A DNA stretch of 60,000 nucleotides, from assembly GCF_030272615.1 (NCBI RefSeq), contig NC_081409.1:881056220-881116219 (forward strand), given 5' to 3'. The DNA comes from Cryptomeria japonica (lineage: Eukaryota > Streptophyta > Pinopsida > Cupressales > Cupressaceae). The notes under the pieces are model-generated. The model had not been told where the DNA came from. It made no database searches and worked only from the letters and a program-made list of their open reading frames with translations. A program made the position numbers and the translations under genes. This document shows positions 1 to 12,300 of this stretch, piece by piece; position 1 is the stretch's first letter, and each line of letters begins with the position of its first letter.

Positions 1-560
1 CCTGTAGGTCTTCCATAATCAGATCATCACACTATTGAATGCTAGATTTTAACATATTGTACAAATTGTAAATTCAATCGCATGACTTAAGATATAGCTA
101 TAGGGAAACATCACTTGTGTGTGAAACTTCAACTTTTCTTGGTTATTCTCAACACATGTCTAAAAAATCAATCCCATAAAATCTAAGTACAATAGCAATT
201 ATTTTTTTGTTAGTTTGGGTAACTTCATTTAGTTTATCATTTTTTGCATACGTTTCTTGTTCATTGTAAGCATTAAACATGATCCTTACTAGACGAAAAG
301 GTATATGATGAATTATAAATTTACAAATTATAATTTCCTATAATTGACTCTAGACAATCCTCTGGTAAACATCACTATTGTGTGAACCTTCAACTTTTCT
401 TAGAAATTTCTTATATTTATATAAAAATTAATTAAATGAAATTTAGATGTATCAATAATAAAATTTGAAGTCTCCCAAAATCACATCAACTCACTAGATA
501 ATTATATTTTGACCCATTACATAAACGATAAATTCAATTGTATCAATTGTTTTTAGAGCT
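1..560. repeat. AT-rich dispersed repeat, left copy
   Basis: Non-coding, AT-rich sequence. Blocks around 30-85 and 340-540 recur at 21340-21640 with the same phrases: ctattgaatgctagatttta, a stretch around aaatttcttatatttat, and atcaataataaaattt. The order of the blocks differs between the two places, so the family may be internally tandem with a unit of roughly 200-270 bp. No terminal repeats or coding capacity are visible, so the repeat class is unknown. Confidence 0.55.
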
Positions 561-1534
561 ACTAGCGATTCCTTGCAATAAGATAATTTATGTGTTCTAG
601 GTCCACCTTATTGAAATTTCTATTTATCAAGTATATCATCCTTATTAGTGGAATCTCACATTGGTGACATGGAGGATGCATTGGAGGATTTACACTTCAC
701 ATTTCATGACATTGAGATCATCATATCATCTTCTATGTTGTCAAATGAAGTTTAATTTTCTCTTCCGCTAGTCCCATTATTTTGATTGCACATCCAATTC
801 ATATTTTAAAGGCCATATATTTTTCCAACATGAGTACAAGAGAGAAACATTTAGTGCAACATATTCATATTTTGATCCCCTATTCTTCTAGCTCTAACAT
901 ATATTTGACTTGAAATGATTGTAAACAATATCCAAATTCTATCTTTGATTATCCAATTCTATTTCTTTATTTTATTTTCTAGATATTCTCATTATTTTTA
1001 AATATTATTGATTGCAACTACTTAGACTTTAAATCAACAAATGATATAAATTTCAAAAAATACTAACAGTTTCGACAATATAATAAATAATTTCTTTTAA
1101 AAACATACAACCAAAATTATTTTGATAAATGCTCTTTTAATTTATATTATAATCAATAGAAACAGATATATCCAATCTAAAAGAGTTCTCATAAAAGAAA
1201 ACTGTTACAAACCCTCTTTTTTAATTGCAATCTATTTATATGAATTGGATTTTTTGAATAAATAAAAAACATTACCAACATTATTTGTATTGCAGAAAAT
1301 TTGAACTCAACATATTTTGATACCTACAATATGAACTTCACAAATAAAACAAATGCTATTTGAGAAAAAGATTGTCAACATAAATATTCGAGTTATTATA
1401 AAATGTTTTACATAGCTGATTCATTTTATGTCACGTGGAACACTTTTAAATATCAATACTCATGCTTGAAATTCAATATTTAATCTGCTATATAACACTT
1501 TTAAAACTGGTCCTTGTAGATGTATTTTAAAATT
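561..1534. other. AT-rich intergenic, no feature seen
   Basis: Both strands are rich in stops and low in complexity. No coding region, RNA gene or terminal repeat was recognised. The right edge meets the 3' end of the minus-strand LINE. Confidence 0.5.
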
Positions 1535-1639
1535 TCCAATAAAATAAAGCATCACACCCTGAAAGTCACATGGGCATAGCCCAGAAAATCAGAGAGTCAC
1601 GGGCCAAGCCCATAAATCTACAATAACAAACAGTAAAAA

Positions 1640-2100
1640 AAAGGCCATCAAGCGGCCAAGGCAGTGCCAGCAGAGCCAGGAGGGTCTCTGTCATCCGTCA
1701 TACCCCATACATCAGCGAGGTCATGATTGACGTCAGGAGGAGCCCAACCATCATTATCTTCTTTATCTTTGATTTCTTCCTCGCGCTGGGGCAAGATTGC
1801 AAGGGCGAGCCACGGAAAGACTTTATCTGAAACTAGCCAACCCGAACCAAAAGTAGTACCAGGAGCAGGACCACCATCAGAGGGCCAACCACCCCCACTC
1901 CCCGTCGGCCCACCAGAACACCAACCTTGGCTAGCCCGCAACGGAGGAGAGCGAGCACGCTAAGAGGGGCGGGAGTCACACCGAGGTGGAGGCTGAGAGC
2001 GGGGGCACACGGAGCCACCCCACCGCTAGCCCTGAGAGGGCGATCGGTGGCGGGAGGAGGAGGGCGAGTCGGGGACCCAGGCCACAGTGCATAGGGCATT
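1640..2100 (-). other. GC-rich 3' segment of the LINE
   Basis: A GC-rich block unlike the surrounding AT-rich DNA, lying downstream of ORF2 on the minus strand. Open frames exist on both strands but are rich in Gly, Pro, Ser and Arg with no domain, as expected for chance ORFs in GC-rich sequence. It is most simply the ORF2 tail and 3' UTR. Confidence 0.5.
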
Positions 2101-2157
2101 GCCCCAATGGTCCAGGAGGACCTGGAGGTAAGCCACTTCAAGATCCACTTTATTAGC

Positions 2158-5100
2158 CTACACCTGTATCTGAAATAATACATTAGAGCAAATAGTAGCT
2201 TTAGAATACATAGAAATCTGACAATCCATATGAGAATGAGCAAAAATGCAGGCATTTCTATCTTTCCAAATAGTAAGGAGGATTTCCACCCTGAAAGTGT
2301 GCCAAAGCTGGGTATATTTAGCTGGGAATCTAGGCGAATCCCCCAGAAGAATCATGTGCCAAGAGAACAGCTCCGGCCGAAATGGCTGGAAAAAATCATG
2401 TATCTAGTTCCAATATTGCTGGGCCCTAGGGCAAAACCAAAAGAGATGCTTAAAAGTCTTAGACTGCCCACAAAACGGGCACTGAGGGTCCGGAACCCCC
2501 AAATGAACAAGCCGAGAACCCATAGGCAAGCCTTGGAAAAGAATACACTAGGCAAAATGGGCGAGCTTCAGCTCAACACTTGCAGACCAAGTGTTGGCAA
2601 ATCTTTTACGCCAAACAGGCTCAGGAGATTGAAGTAACCACCTCTGATTCAAACTCTGGATCATGGGAAAGTGAGGCGACAGCCACCTGTAACCAAGCCG
2701 AGGCTTGTAGTTTCTCAAAGGAGTATCTGGGTACTATTTCCAATCTTTCCACCAAGGCTTGGGCCCACGAATACCAATTTTATGAAGCATCTCATCTGGG
2801 ATAGCACTCACCAAACCATCAAAAGTAGCCTAGTCTTGGTTTTGAAAACTATACAAAGCATGAAACTCGTCCCACTTCATGATGCGCATGGCAGGTCTAA
2901 AAAAAAGCTGATGAAGAGTATGAATACCCTTCTTATGAAATCTGGGAGCTTTAAGCCAGGGCACTTTGGCCAAGGGCCAGCCGTTTTTGGCAAATAGGGG
3001 TGACCACCACACATTGTGCTGGTTCAATGAGAGCTCATCCTGAAAGCTGGAGCTAGACCAATGGAGCTAGGGTTTAATAGACTCCCAGGCATGCTAAATG
3101 CTTTTTGCAACAAACGTACCAGCTATCTGAACTAGATCTTTCATAACCAGAAGGGTCTGGAGGCCAATTCCTTTCCAAGCCGGTCTATTGACAGGGAAAT
3201 CGGACTGAATGCAGTGGCGAAGGAGAATTTTCCAAGCCTCGTCACCCATAAGGGCGTGAATAACCCATTTGACACATAAGGCAATTCCCTGCCTCCGGGT
3301 GGACAGCAGACCCAAGCCTCCAGAGTCCCTAGGGAGACAACATAAATCCCAGGCGACACAATGGAATCCATGGTGAGTATCAGAGGAAGCCTAAAGAAAA
3401 TCCCGAAGTAATTTTTCAAGCTTACTATAAGCAACTTTAGAAGGCGCCTAGCAAGAGGAATAATAAACATGAGTAGCAGCCAAAACTTTAGAGCAAATTT
3501 GGAACTTCCCCGCCAAAGACAGAGGCTTGGTGATCCAATAAGCCAGCTTTTTCTCCACCCGAGCAAGTACAACCTGCCAAAGCTCCGCTAGGGAGGCTTG
3601 AAAGGCAAAATAAATGCCCAAAAAGTAGAAAGTTTCGCTTGGCCCAATCCACTTCCAGCCATAGGGTTGTAGCCAAGTAGGATAAGGCAGAACAGACTGC
3701 CAGTAACGAAGCATCTTGTGCCACTGAATGGTGGAGCCCAAAGCAAGATAGAATATATTGAGGCACTTGAGTGCCTCGCAAATAGTCTCCTCTTCCTCCA
3801 AGAGAGTGAGAAAAGAGTCATCCACAAAGTGCCCATTGAGTAACTGCAACTGAGAATTAGGCAATGAAATGCCTTTAACATGCTGCAAAGATGCAGCATT
3901 AGCCAACAGATAACCAAACCCTTCAGTGGCAAGCACATACAATGAGGGAGCTAAAGGGCAACCCTGCTGAATAAAGCGAAAGAGGCCAAAAGCTGAAGAC
4001 TGTCGACCATTGATGGTGATAAAGACCAAGGCATCCGCAAAGAGCATTCAAACAGACTGGATAAAATTGGGCCCAAAACCCAAAGCTTGCAGCATGGCAA
4101 GAATGAAAGGCCATTCAATACGATCATAGGCTTTAGCAAAATCAATTTTGATGAAAATAGCCTTCTGATTGGAGCACTGGGCCCACTCCATGCCTTTCCA
4201 GATGGCGATGATGTTATCTAGAATATACCTGGATTTGATAAATCCAGTCTGTTCCGGATGCACAATGAAAAACAAAAGATGACGGATTTTTAAAGCAAGA
4301 GCTTTAGCAGTAATTTTGTAAGAAACATTGAGGAATGTGATAGGCCACCAATTGCAAATGTCCTCAGGATCACCGGCTTTAGGTATGAACTTAATATTTC
4401 CTTTATTTATTTGCTCTCCTAGAGAATTAGAATGAAAAACCTCTAAATAAACCAGAAACAAGTTGGGACCTGCACAGTCCCAGAGAGCTTTGTAAAATTC
4501 ATAGGGAAAGCCATCAAGGCTTGGGGCTTTATCATCGGCCATGGAATGTAATGCCTCTTTCATATCCTTCAGTGTAAGTAACTGGTCACAAAAAAAATTC
4601 TGGGCTACAGATAGCCTATGTGGCACGACAGCAAGGCAATCCTGCAGGGCCTACTAGCGCTCAGGCGTGGGGTCTTGGACAGTGAAGACTTGCTCATAAT
4701 GATGCACAAAAGCCTGCAGAATATCCGGCAGCTCCGAAAGGACTTGTACACCATCTTTGATCTTTTTAATGCCTCGAGAGGAGTGCCTGGCACGCAAAGC
4801 CAAGAAAAACTCCTTAGAGGCATGATCACCAACTTTGAGCTAGTGCAAACGGGCCTTGATTTGCGCACCTCTAGCGGTATAATTGTTCGCAACTTGCTTT
4901 TTGTGTCGTAATTCTACAACTTTAACTTGCAAAGTTGGAGAAAAAGGGCTAGCCGCTAAAGCTTGGTTAGCAGAAAGCAGATCGGCAGTGGTTGCCTCGT
5001 AAGACCGCTGGCGAAAGATGGCTAGCTGGCGCCCATAAATGCACAAGAAATGCACAGTACGGGTGATGGCATCATTCCACCACCTAATCCAGCTCGTATT

Positions 5101-5959
5101 ATGACCTGGCCTGCACTCCAAGTTCCAAACTCTGCGAATGTGGGCCAAAGTGGCTTTATGACCAAGCAAAGTAGTGTTGAGGAAGAATTGCGTCCGGCAT
5201 GTGCGAGGCTGACGTGTCTCCCATTCAATGCAAAAAATGATGGGGAAGTGATAAGATAATGTCACATCCATTAACGGCTGAACTGGAAGGGAGGAGCTGG
5301 TGAAGGAGAAAAGAGATTGTGCTAAGATCATGGCATGATCAAGGCACTTAAAAATTCTGTCAGAACCAGCCTTGAAATTGCACTAGGTGTGCCAGGGAGA
5401 ATGAGAATGGTGGCGGCCTATATTGGGATCAAAAAGCCCCAATTTATTGTGCATGTAGAACCATGCCTCGTGCTCGCCAGCAGCCCATCTGAAGGGTAGG
5501 ATGCCATCTTTATCACAAGCCATCTCAACCATATTGAAGTCCCCACATAAAATCCAAGTGGCAACTAGTAGTGAGTCAGCAATCCATCGCCAAAGTAATG
5601 AGTGCTCCATAGCATCATTCGGGGCATAAACATTAATTACCTCGAAAGAATGATTATCAATATTAAAAAAAAATCTAGACAAGTTGTTGCGTGGGATCAG
5701 ACCCATGGTCGACCACGCAGGAGTGCCACCATGGGGACAAAAGAGTGACAACTCCACCACGCCCAGGCTCATGGGTAGTACCAAACATATGACTGGCTAG
5801 CCAGATAGACCGACACGCCAAAGCAAGCAAAAAACCAGAAACCTTAACTTCCTGAAGGCAAAGAATATCAATGCCAGTCAACTTTTTCAAAGTATCTCTA
5901 ACAATATACTTTCTGGAGAGGTCAGTAAGACCTTGAACATTCCATGAGAGGAAATTCAT
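2158..5959 (-). pseudogene. LINE ORF2: endonuclease, reverse transcriptase, zf-RVT; broken
   Basis: ORF2 polyprotein for target-primed reverse transcription. The endonuclease begins at 5959 (SWNVQG, LQEVK) and after a frameshift near 5740 continues to 5383 (NVYAPND, CGDFN). A linker lies at 5331-4840. The reverse transcriptase spans about 4626-3450: KAPSLDGFPYEFYK, IFIKIDFAKAYDRIEW, QQGCPLAPSLYVLA and the catalytic FVDD box are all readable. The palm motif FVDD is intact although the gene is not: stops or frameshifts fall near 4840, 4627, 4047 and 3448. The C-terminal zinc region (CPFCGQSKTFKHLFWFC, about 2495-2440) and the block MILLGDSPRFPAKY (2355-2158) follow. The same RT family is present in the plus-strand fragments at 21640 and 53600. 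Confidence 0.85.
5956..5959 (-). other. ATGA stop/start overlap between LINE ORF1 and ORF2
   Basis: On the minus strand the ORF1 stop TGA (5958-5956) and the ORF2 start ATG (5959-5957) share bases as ATGA. ORF2 begins MNFLSWNVQG, the conserved N-terminus of L1 endonucleases, which makes this start convincing. Such an overlap suits termination-reinitiation as the way ORF2 is translated; that mechanism is inferred, not shown. Confidence 0.7.
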
Positions 5960-7180
5960 GGATGAAGTGCGTCCATATCATCGGACTCCGCCTCCTCTCC
6001 ATCCAGGGAAGAGAAACAATTATGTAAAAATTCTGCTAGAACTGAGCCAATCTGAATAGAAGGAGAAGAAATCCTCTGCTTCTCCTGAACATATTCCCCT
6101 TCCTCCCTGGGCAGAGAGGGGCTACGAGAATGTCTTTGGGCTCCTGAAATAGGAGCTGAGCTGAGCGGCTGGGCCATCATAATGGCAACGGGTTGAGGCA
6201 TGGACTCAGGATGAGGCTGAAGAGGCATGCTATTGACCTTGCTCGGAGCCGCTGTCCCCTTCTAAGAAGGGTTTGAAACATTCTTCATTGGTTTGGTGGC
6301 ATTGGAAGCCAATGCCGAGCCAGAAGATTTATTCCTGCGACCTGTGACCATAGTCCAGGCAGAGTCCTGCTTAGGAGCAGAAGAATCTGCTTGACGAGCA
6401 TGAGCATTTTCCCGTGGTGGAGAGCATGTATGAGGTACTGCCAAAGGGCAGTCCTTGATCTTGTGGTCTGCGGATTGACAATGATAGCACATGTTGGGTA
6501 AGTTGAAATAAGTGACTTTCTGGGTATGCCGGAGAGGTCCTATTTGAATGTCAATGGAGTCTTTCAGATCATGGGAAAGGTCAACTTCCACACAAACCCT
6601 TTTCTAGGGAGAATAACCTATTCGGCTCCACACAAACAACTCTCCCCAGGCAGGAAGCAATATGGTTCAAAAAAGGCACACAAGGCAAAGGGAGACCAAG
6701 GAATTCAATCCAAACTGGGACCCGGAGCTTGGTCTCATCTGAGACAACAAAGTCACGGGTCCATGCTTGGAAAACCAACAAAGAAGACCAGACATACCAT
6801 GGACTGTGACCCAGAATAGCCTACACATGGCTAACTTCTGAAAAGCGGAATAGGAAAAAACCCTTGGTCAGGTTTTGGACCATCTCAAGGCAGACCCCAT
6901 AAGGGACTTAGGCCTTGTTGACCCAATCTTTGAGCACACTTTTAGGGGGGCTTCTCCCAACAAAATACCCAACAAGGGTGTGACTTCCAAGCCATTGACA
7001 AGAAGAATCAAATTCAGGTAACGATAAAACCACATCAACAGGGGAGTCAGAATGCATACCTTGTGAAACACTTTTAGAATGAATTTCCAAGGTCGTTTGT
7101 TTGGAGGGGGAGCCATTGAGCAAAACCAAAGAACCACCAACACCAGCAAGAACTATTGAGTTAGGAATGGTTGAAGGCAT
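5956..7180 (-). pseudogene. LINE ORF1: DUF4283-type and CCHC protein, broken
   Basis: ORF1 of the minus-strand LINE, expected to bind element RNA. The start is placed at the ATG at 7180 (MPSTIPNS). The N-terminal part runs to 6908, where a stop occurs; the frame resumes with a DUF4283-like block (about 6880-6581; LRVPVWIEFLGLPLPCVPFL). A zinc knuckle follows (CYHCQSADHKIKDC, about 6490-6450), then WTMVTGRRNK and a Ser/Pro-rich tail ending ...MDALHP at 5956. At least three in-frame interruptions are visible (near 6905, 6600-6580 and 6262). The order DUF4283, CCHC, disordered tail is usual for plant L1 ORF1. The final TGA overlaps the ORF2 start. Confidence 0.8.
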
Positions 7181-8176
7181 AATAAGGTGCTTAGGGCCGC
7201 CCTAAATGTGGCCGTATGTGTGACAATAAAGATGAAGTCCTATACAGAATGCGTAGTATGACAGGTCGTAGAAAGAAACCCGAATCTAGGCTTTTACATT
7301 GTCTAATAATTTAAAATTCTATATTATATTGTTTCATTTGGAATTTGACTTTCTATATTATATTGTTTCATTTGGAATTTGACTTTGAGTTTCTACAATG
7401 AGAAATCAATACTTTAATCAATAAGCTCAATTCTTTGGAATTTTTTTTAAATATTTAGAAAAATAATAGATATATATTAATTATCACTTTTGGATAAAGA
7501 TGAAGTTTAAAATCTTTGTTGATAATTTGACTATTGAAGAGTGTGATGTTTAATCAAACTATAGAGAGATGAAGACCTTGTCCACAAAACCACCTTACAC
7601 AATTTACTATGTTTATGTTAACATGAAATGGTTCAAAAAAATAAATATCATTTTTAAAAAAAATTTATGAACGTAAACTAACAAAGAAAACATAAAATTA
7701 TCTCATTCACTATATTTTAAAAATTAAAGGTGATGATAAAATTATATCAACATACAAGAATGCTAAATTTGAGAATAATATTAATACGAAATCAGTAAAA
7801 ATGTTCCCAAATATAAAGATATTGTTAGACTACCTACACAAGTAAAATTTTTTTAACAAAAAACTCTACTCTCTTGGCAATGGTTGGCAAATTAGGGTGA
7901 TGCAATTATTTCATCTGGTGTGTAATCCTTGCACATGATGAAGGTTTTCACTAGAGAGGTGTCAAGTATAATAATTGAACCCATCATTAAAACTTGATCA
8001 ATATTACCCCAAATACACACATATGATGCAAGAGCATCTTCAAAGGGGCATGCAAGAATAGCAAAATATTTTGTAATGCAAGTAGAAGAGACTACATGAC
8101 AAGGAGAAGATGGAAAGAAAGTGGTATGGAGAATTGGTGTAAATGATCTAAATTTCTAAGAAAGGGCATAGAGTAA

Positions 8177-8188
8177 GCTATGATACCA
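8177..8188 (-). other. Copia primer-binding site, unit 1
   Basis: The minus strand reads TGGTATCATAGC. The plant copia consensus PBS, complementary to initiator methionine tRNA, is TGGTATCAGAGC, so there is one mismatch. It lies directly downstream of the LTR end. Confidence 0.7.
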
Positions 8189-8886
8189 ACAAATAAATAT
8201 AAAAATGCAAATACATAGTGATTACAACACAGTTTTTCTAATAAGCTATGAATGCACAAAAATAAAGAAAAAATAAATAGTGCAGACATGCAATGATTTT
8301 ATTCTTTCATTGAATCTAGAAATGAAACTACAAAATATATATATATATATATATAACTATGGATTACAAATCTATTTGCAGTATTCTAGAGCTTCTCTCA
8401 AACACTAGACATTTGGAGCTTCTATGAGCTTCCTTACAAACTATGGCTCCGCTTAGAGCTACACAGATTTTGGAGCAATCATTGCTGACCACACTAACTC
8501 ACTAAGTAATTGTTGTAGCAGCAAACATTCCTTCTTATCTGATTCTTGAAACTGGCATTCTCAAAATGTTATCATTTTATTTAACTTCTCTCTAAGCTAT
8601 AGATTGATATAAATAACATTCTCCTCTTTTGAGTTGTGATTGTCCACACAAAAATTGCCCCTCAAATTAAAATTTCAAACTAACCTAAGACCATAAATTT
8701 GCTACAGGTTGCATTAGTACATCAAAAGCTAGTTGGGGATTGAGATCCCAAAGCCTACACACAAATAACTTCCTGTAAGAATCTCCTCATATTAACTACT
8801 CCTAATAACTTAAGCAAGATTAAATAAAATATGTAGGAAAATAAAAACCCCCTAACATAAGGAAAAATAAAAAACCTAGACTAACA
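8189..8886 (-). repeat. Copia LTR in unit 1
   Basis: About 0.7 kb. On the minus strand it starts TGTTAG directly after a purine-rich tract and ends just before a sequence matching the initiator-Met-tRNA type PBS. Because a PPT precedes it and a PBS follows it, it is shared between two internal regions, or is the single LTR of a permuted unit. It carries an (AT)n tract at 8334-8356. The terminal CA is not preserved. Confidence 0.7.
8334..8356. repeat. (AT)n microsatellite in the unit 1 LTR
   Basis: About 11 AT dinucleotides. Unit 2 has an A-rich tract with little AT repeat at the same place (about 14930-14942), so the array expanded or was lost after duplication. Confidence 0.8.
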
Positions 8887-8898
8887 CCCCCCCTTAAG
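8887..8898 (-). other. Copia polypurine tract, unit 1
   Basis: The minus strand reads CTTAAGGGGGGG followed at once by TGTTAG, the 5' end of the LTR. It would prime plus-strand synthesis in an active element. Confidence 0.65.
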
Positions 8899-11800
8899 AA
8901 TAACTTAGGTGGGTGAAAAGATGGGTCCCAAAAAATGAGGTCATGTTAGGTACCCATGTACATAGAGTTTTCCCCCCAAAAAAGGAACCATCTCCCCCCC
9001 CCAGAAAAAAAATAGAGAGAGAAAATGAAGGACTAAGAAGCCCCTCTTGAAGTAGACACCTATTGCATCCACAACAAAGCTTACAAATGAAGGAACTTTC
9101 TTTTACTGAAGCGTTTGGTGAATATGTCCACAATCTCTTCTAATGTAGAACAATATTTAAGATCAATGATGCCTTCCTGAATCATCTCATGAATGTACTA
9201 CATATATATCTCAATGTATTTCATTCTTTGGTGATGAACTAGATTTCATGAGATCTGCATAACACTTTAATTATCACAAAAGAAGATTGTAGAATTTTTT
9301 ACCAGAATACCAAACTTAAAGTGAGAACATTCTGAAGATAAATATCCTCATTGGTAGCATTAATTGCCCCTAAATATTCAACCTTTGTTGATGAAAGGAA
9401 AATTGTAGACTATTTCTTGCTCAACCAATAAATTTGACCAAAACCAAGTGCAAAACATTATTCTAAAGTAGACTTGTGATCTTGAGAATCACCTACCCAA
9501 TCTGAATCTATATATTCCACCAAGTAAATATCCACACTTTCTACATACTGAGTTCCATAATTGAGAGTGCCCTAAATATAGTGGAGGATCTTTCTATCTT
9601 CTTTCTAATGCAACTCATGTGGTTCTTGCATGAATCTAGAGACCATGCCCATATCATATGAAATTCCACGTCTCATATGAGTTAACTAGATGTGAATCCC
9701 AACAATTTATGAGTATAAGATTCCATCAAACAAGGGTGAAGAGAACTTAGCCTCGAGTTTGAACCCTAACAAAATTGGAGGTAGTGCAGGCTTGCAATCT
9801 TCTATGTGAAATCCAGAGAGCATATCAAGTGCATACTTGGGTTGTCTAAGGAAGATACCTAAAGATGACCAAGTGATCCAAATCCCCAATAAATAACATA
9901 GAAAACCTAAGTTTGACATAAGAAAATCTATCATGTAGAGAAATTTTCATTACCTTGATAATGGATGAGTGACTCCTTGTGATCAACAAGTCATCAACAT
10001 AAAGAACTAGATATTTGAGAGTTTTATCTTGATGTAAAACATATATGTTTGGATTAAAATGACATCAAGTCAAACCAAATTTCAAAAGGAATGAGTCCAT
10101 CTTGGCAAACTTGGCTCGAGGGGCCTATTTAAGGTCATGTAGAGACTTCAAAGTTGACACACAAGTGAGAGATCCTTAAAAGTCCCTATGGTTGCTCTAC
10201 TATTGCAAAAGTTTTAAAGTAGTCAATCCAAGGAACCTAGGAGAATCATTTTGTTACCAACCGAGCCTTATACTTATCAACCAGCTCATCTACAATAATT
10301 TTTTTTATATATCCATTTGGATTGAATAAGTTTCCTTCCCTTAAGAAGATGGACTAAATCCCACATGTGATTCATTTCCAAGGAATTGAATGCTTCCTAC
10401 ATTGCAAGATATAACTTGAGAATACTTGAAGCTTCTCAAAAAAATTGAGGATTAGAAGTTGAAGAAATGAAGAGATATGGAGCTTCCTAAAATTATGACC
10501 TTATTCTTCTTGTATGTGATGGAATACCAAGGCAATCACCAGGGGAATCAAAATTTTGTCGAGCCCAAATAGGTACTAAGGATGGTGGTTCTAGGATAGA
10601 ATAATCAACCTCAGAATGATGACTAGGAGAAGAATGTGAGTCCTCATCATCACTTTCACCATCTAAAATGGAGGAATAAGACTCCTTAGAAAGATTAGGA
10701 TTATTTAGATTGTCTAAAGAAAAAACATCATGATGCAATGTCTCTAATGTGATGGTAGATGAACAAGTGGTATGAAAAGAACTAAAAGAGATCTCCTCAA
10801 AGTGAACACTCCTCTCAATCAAAAAATCATGAGTAGTTGGATGAAGAATTCTATACCATTTGGCATCATTTGGATACCAAAAACTATGAAAGGTTTTCTC
10901 TATGAATCCATAGCCTTACATTTATTTCTTGGTATGTGGGCCCATGAAAGAGAACCAAACACTCTAAAGTTCATAACTATGGGTTTTTAACCAATCTATG
11001 GTTGAAAAGGATTAACCCCTTCACAAATTTGTGAGGAACTCAGTTCTGGATGTAACATATACAATTGATGTCCCCTACCTAATACTAAGGTATCAAATAC
11101 TTGGAGTGAATCATACAATTAGCCATCTCCTTCAAGGAATTATACTTGGTTTTTAAGAGACCATTCTACTAATGATTGTATGGACCTATGTGTTGCATGA
11201 TAAAAACTTCTGAAGGACAAATTTTTTTAAACTAATTGTCAATGTTTACCCCCATTGTCTTTACACGAAATCTTGATGAAATTCCCAGATGGTTTCTTAG
11301 CAAAACATTTGAAGTCTAGAAAATTTTCAAAGATCTCAAACTTTTGTTTAAGAAAGTAAGCCCATGTATATCCAGAGATGCCATCAATAAATATCAAGAC
11401 ATATTAAGCCCTATTGAAAGATGCTTGTCGAAATGGTCCTTCCAAGTCACTCTGCACCAACTCCAAAAGTTGTGAAGCTCTTCATGCTTTTCCTTTGTGA
11501 TAGTTCTCCTCGGGATTCTTACCAAGAATGTATCCCTTACAAACACCATGAAAAAATCAAATAGAAGGAAACCCTTAAACAATGTCCTATTGACTGAGAT
11601 ACTGCAAGTAACAGTAGTTAAAGTGGTGAAATTATTGATGCCACATACATGTAACCTCATTTGAATGAGTGATTATGACTATCAAAGGAGAATCAAGAAA
11701 AAATGAGAAAACTAATATAATCTTGATTGATGATTTTATTTACCCACAACAACAATAGACTCATTATCCATTTCCCTTATTACTATTGTATTTGGTGTGA

Positions 11801-12300
11801 TCTCAACTCGCCTGTCAGAACCAATGTTAGTGATCTAATAAATAGATAGGATATTAGTTCTTAATATTGAACAAAAAGGATATCCTTAAATATTCCTTCA
11901 CCCATATCAAAAAACCCTCTCTCATACACGTCATAAATAATTTCATCACCCATTAGTATCTTAGGCATAACACATGGCTCTAAATAAGTTAAATCATGTT
12001 TTGAAGAAGTCAAGTGGTGTGATTCACTTTATTCAATGATTCAAGAATTTGGTTGTGAAGAAAAAATAACTAGGGCCTTACCCTTTCCTTTCCACTTACT
12101 TTTATTTGCATCCTTAGGTGATCCTTTTGATGAACTCTTTGTGATTGAATTAGGCACCTTGATATTATTATTTTCTAGAAGTTGTGAAAGGTAATCACTT
12201 TGATTCTTTAAACACTTGTGTTCACCATGGCCAAATCTCTTATAGTATGAAAACTTGACCTCCTCCTTCTAAAGTTATTCAACTTTTTCGTGAAGAGGTC
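8899..12300 (-). pseudogene. Copia gag-pol remnant, unit 1
   Basis: Decayed Ty1/copia polyprotein with many stops. In minus-strand order: a gag zinc-knuckle region (about 12260-12190, ...GHGEHKC, first Cys lost), a degenerate protease site, a GAG-pre-integrase block (CGINNF-type, about 11650-11480), integrase (LSGYTWAYFLKQK, about 11380-11330), reverse transcriptase and its C-terminal block (SNLGFLCYLLGIWI and IFLRQPKYALDML, about 9910-9800), and RNase H (DSDWVGDSQDHKS, about 9510-9470). The order integrase before RT is diagnostic for copia. A stretch of ~120 bp near 10204 is deleted relative to unit 2. Confidence 0.8.

Larger units (their letters stand above)
1535..7281 (-). mobile_element. 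L1-type LINE, near full length, decayed
   Basis: Minus-strand non-LTR retrotransposon. In minus-strand order it holds ORF1 (nucleic-acid-binding protein with zinc knuckle), then ORF2 with AP-type endonuclease, reverse transcriptase and a zf-RVT C-terminal region, then a GC-rich 3' segment (about 1640-2100). ORF order and domain content are those of plant L1 elements. The 3' boundary near 1535 is set only by the return to AT-rich sequence; no clear poly(A) tail or target duplication was found. The 5' boundary coincides with the start of the tandem copia units at 7282. Frameshifts and stops make it non-autonomous now. Its GC content is clearly higher than that of the flanks. Confidence 0.85.

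Noticed and set aside
1727-2255. Several overlapping open frames on both strands in the GC-rich block
   Set aside because: GC-rich sequence yields long frames by chance; no domains, and the block fits the 3' part of the minus-strand LINE.
3448-4047. Intact reverse transcriptase gene
   Set aside because: The FVDD motif is present, but stops and frameshifts on both sides split the RT, so it is not a functional gene.
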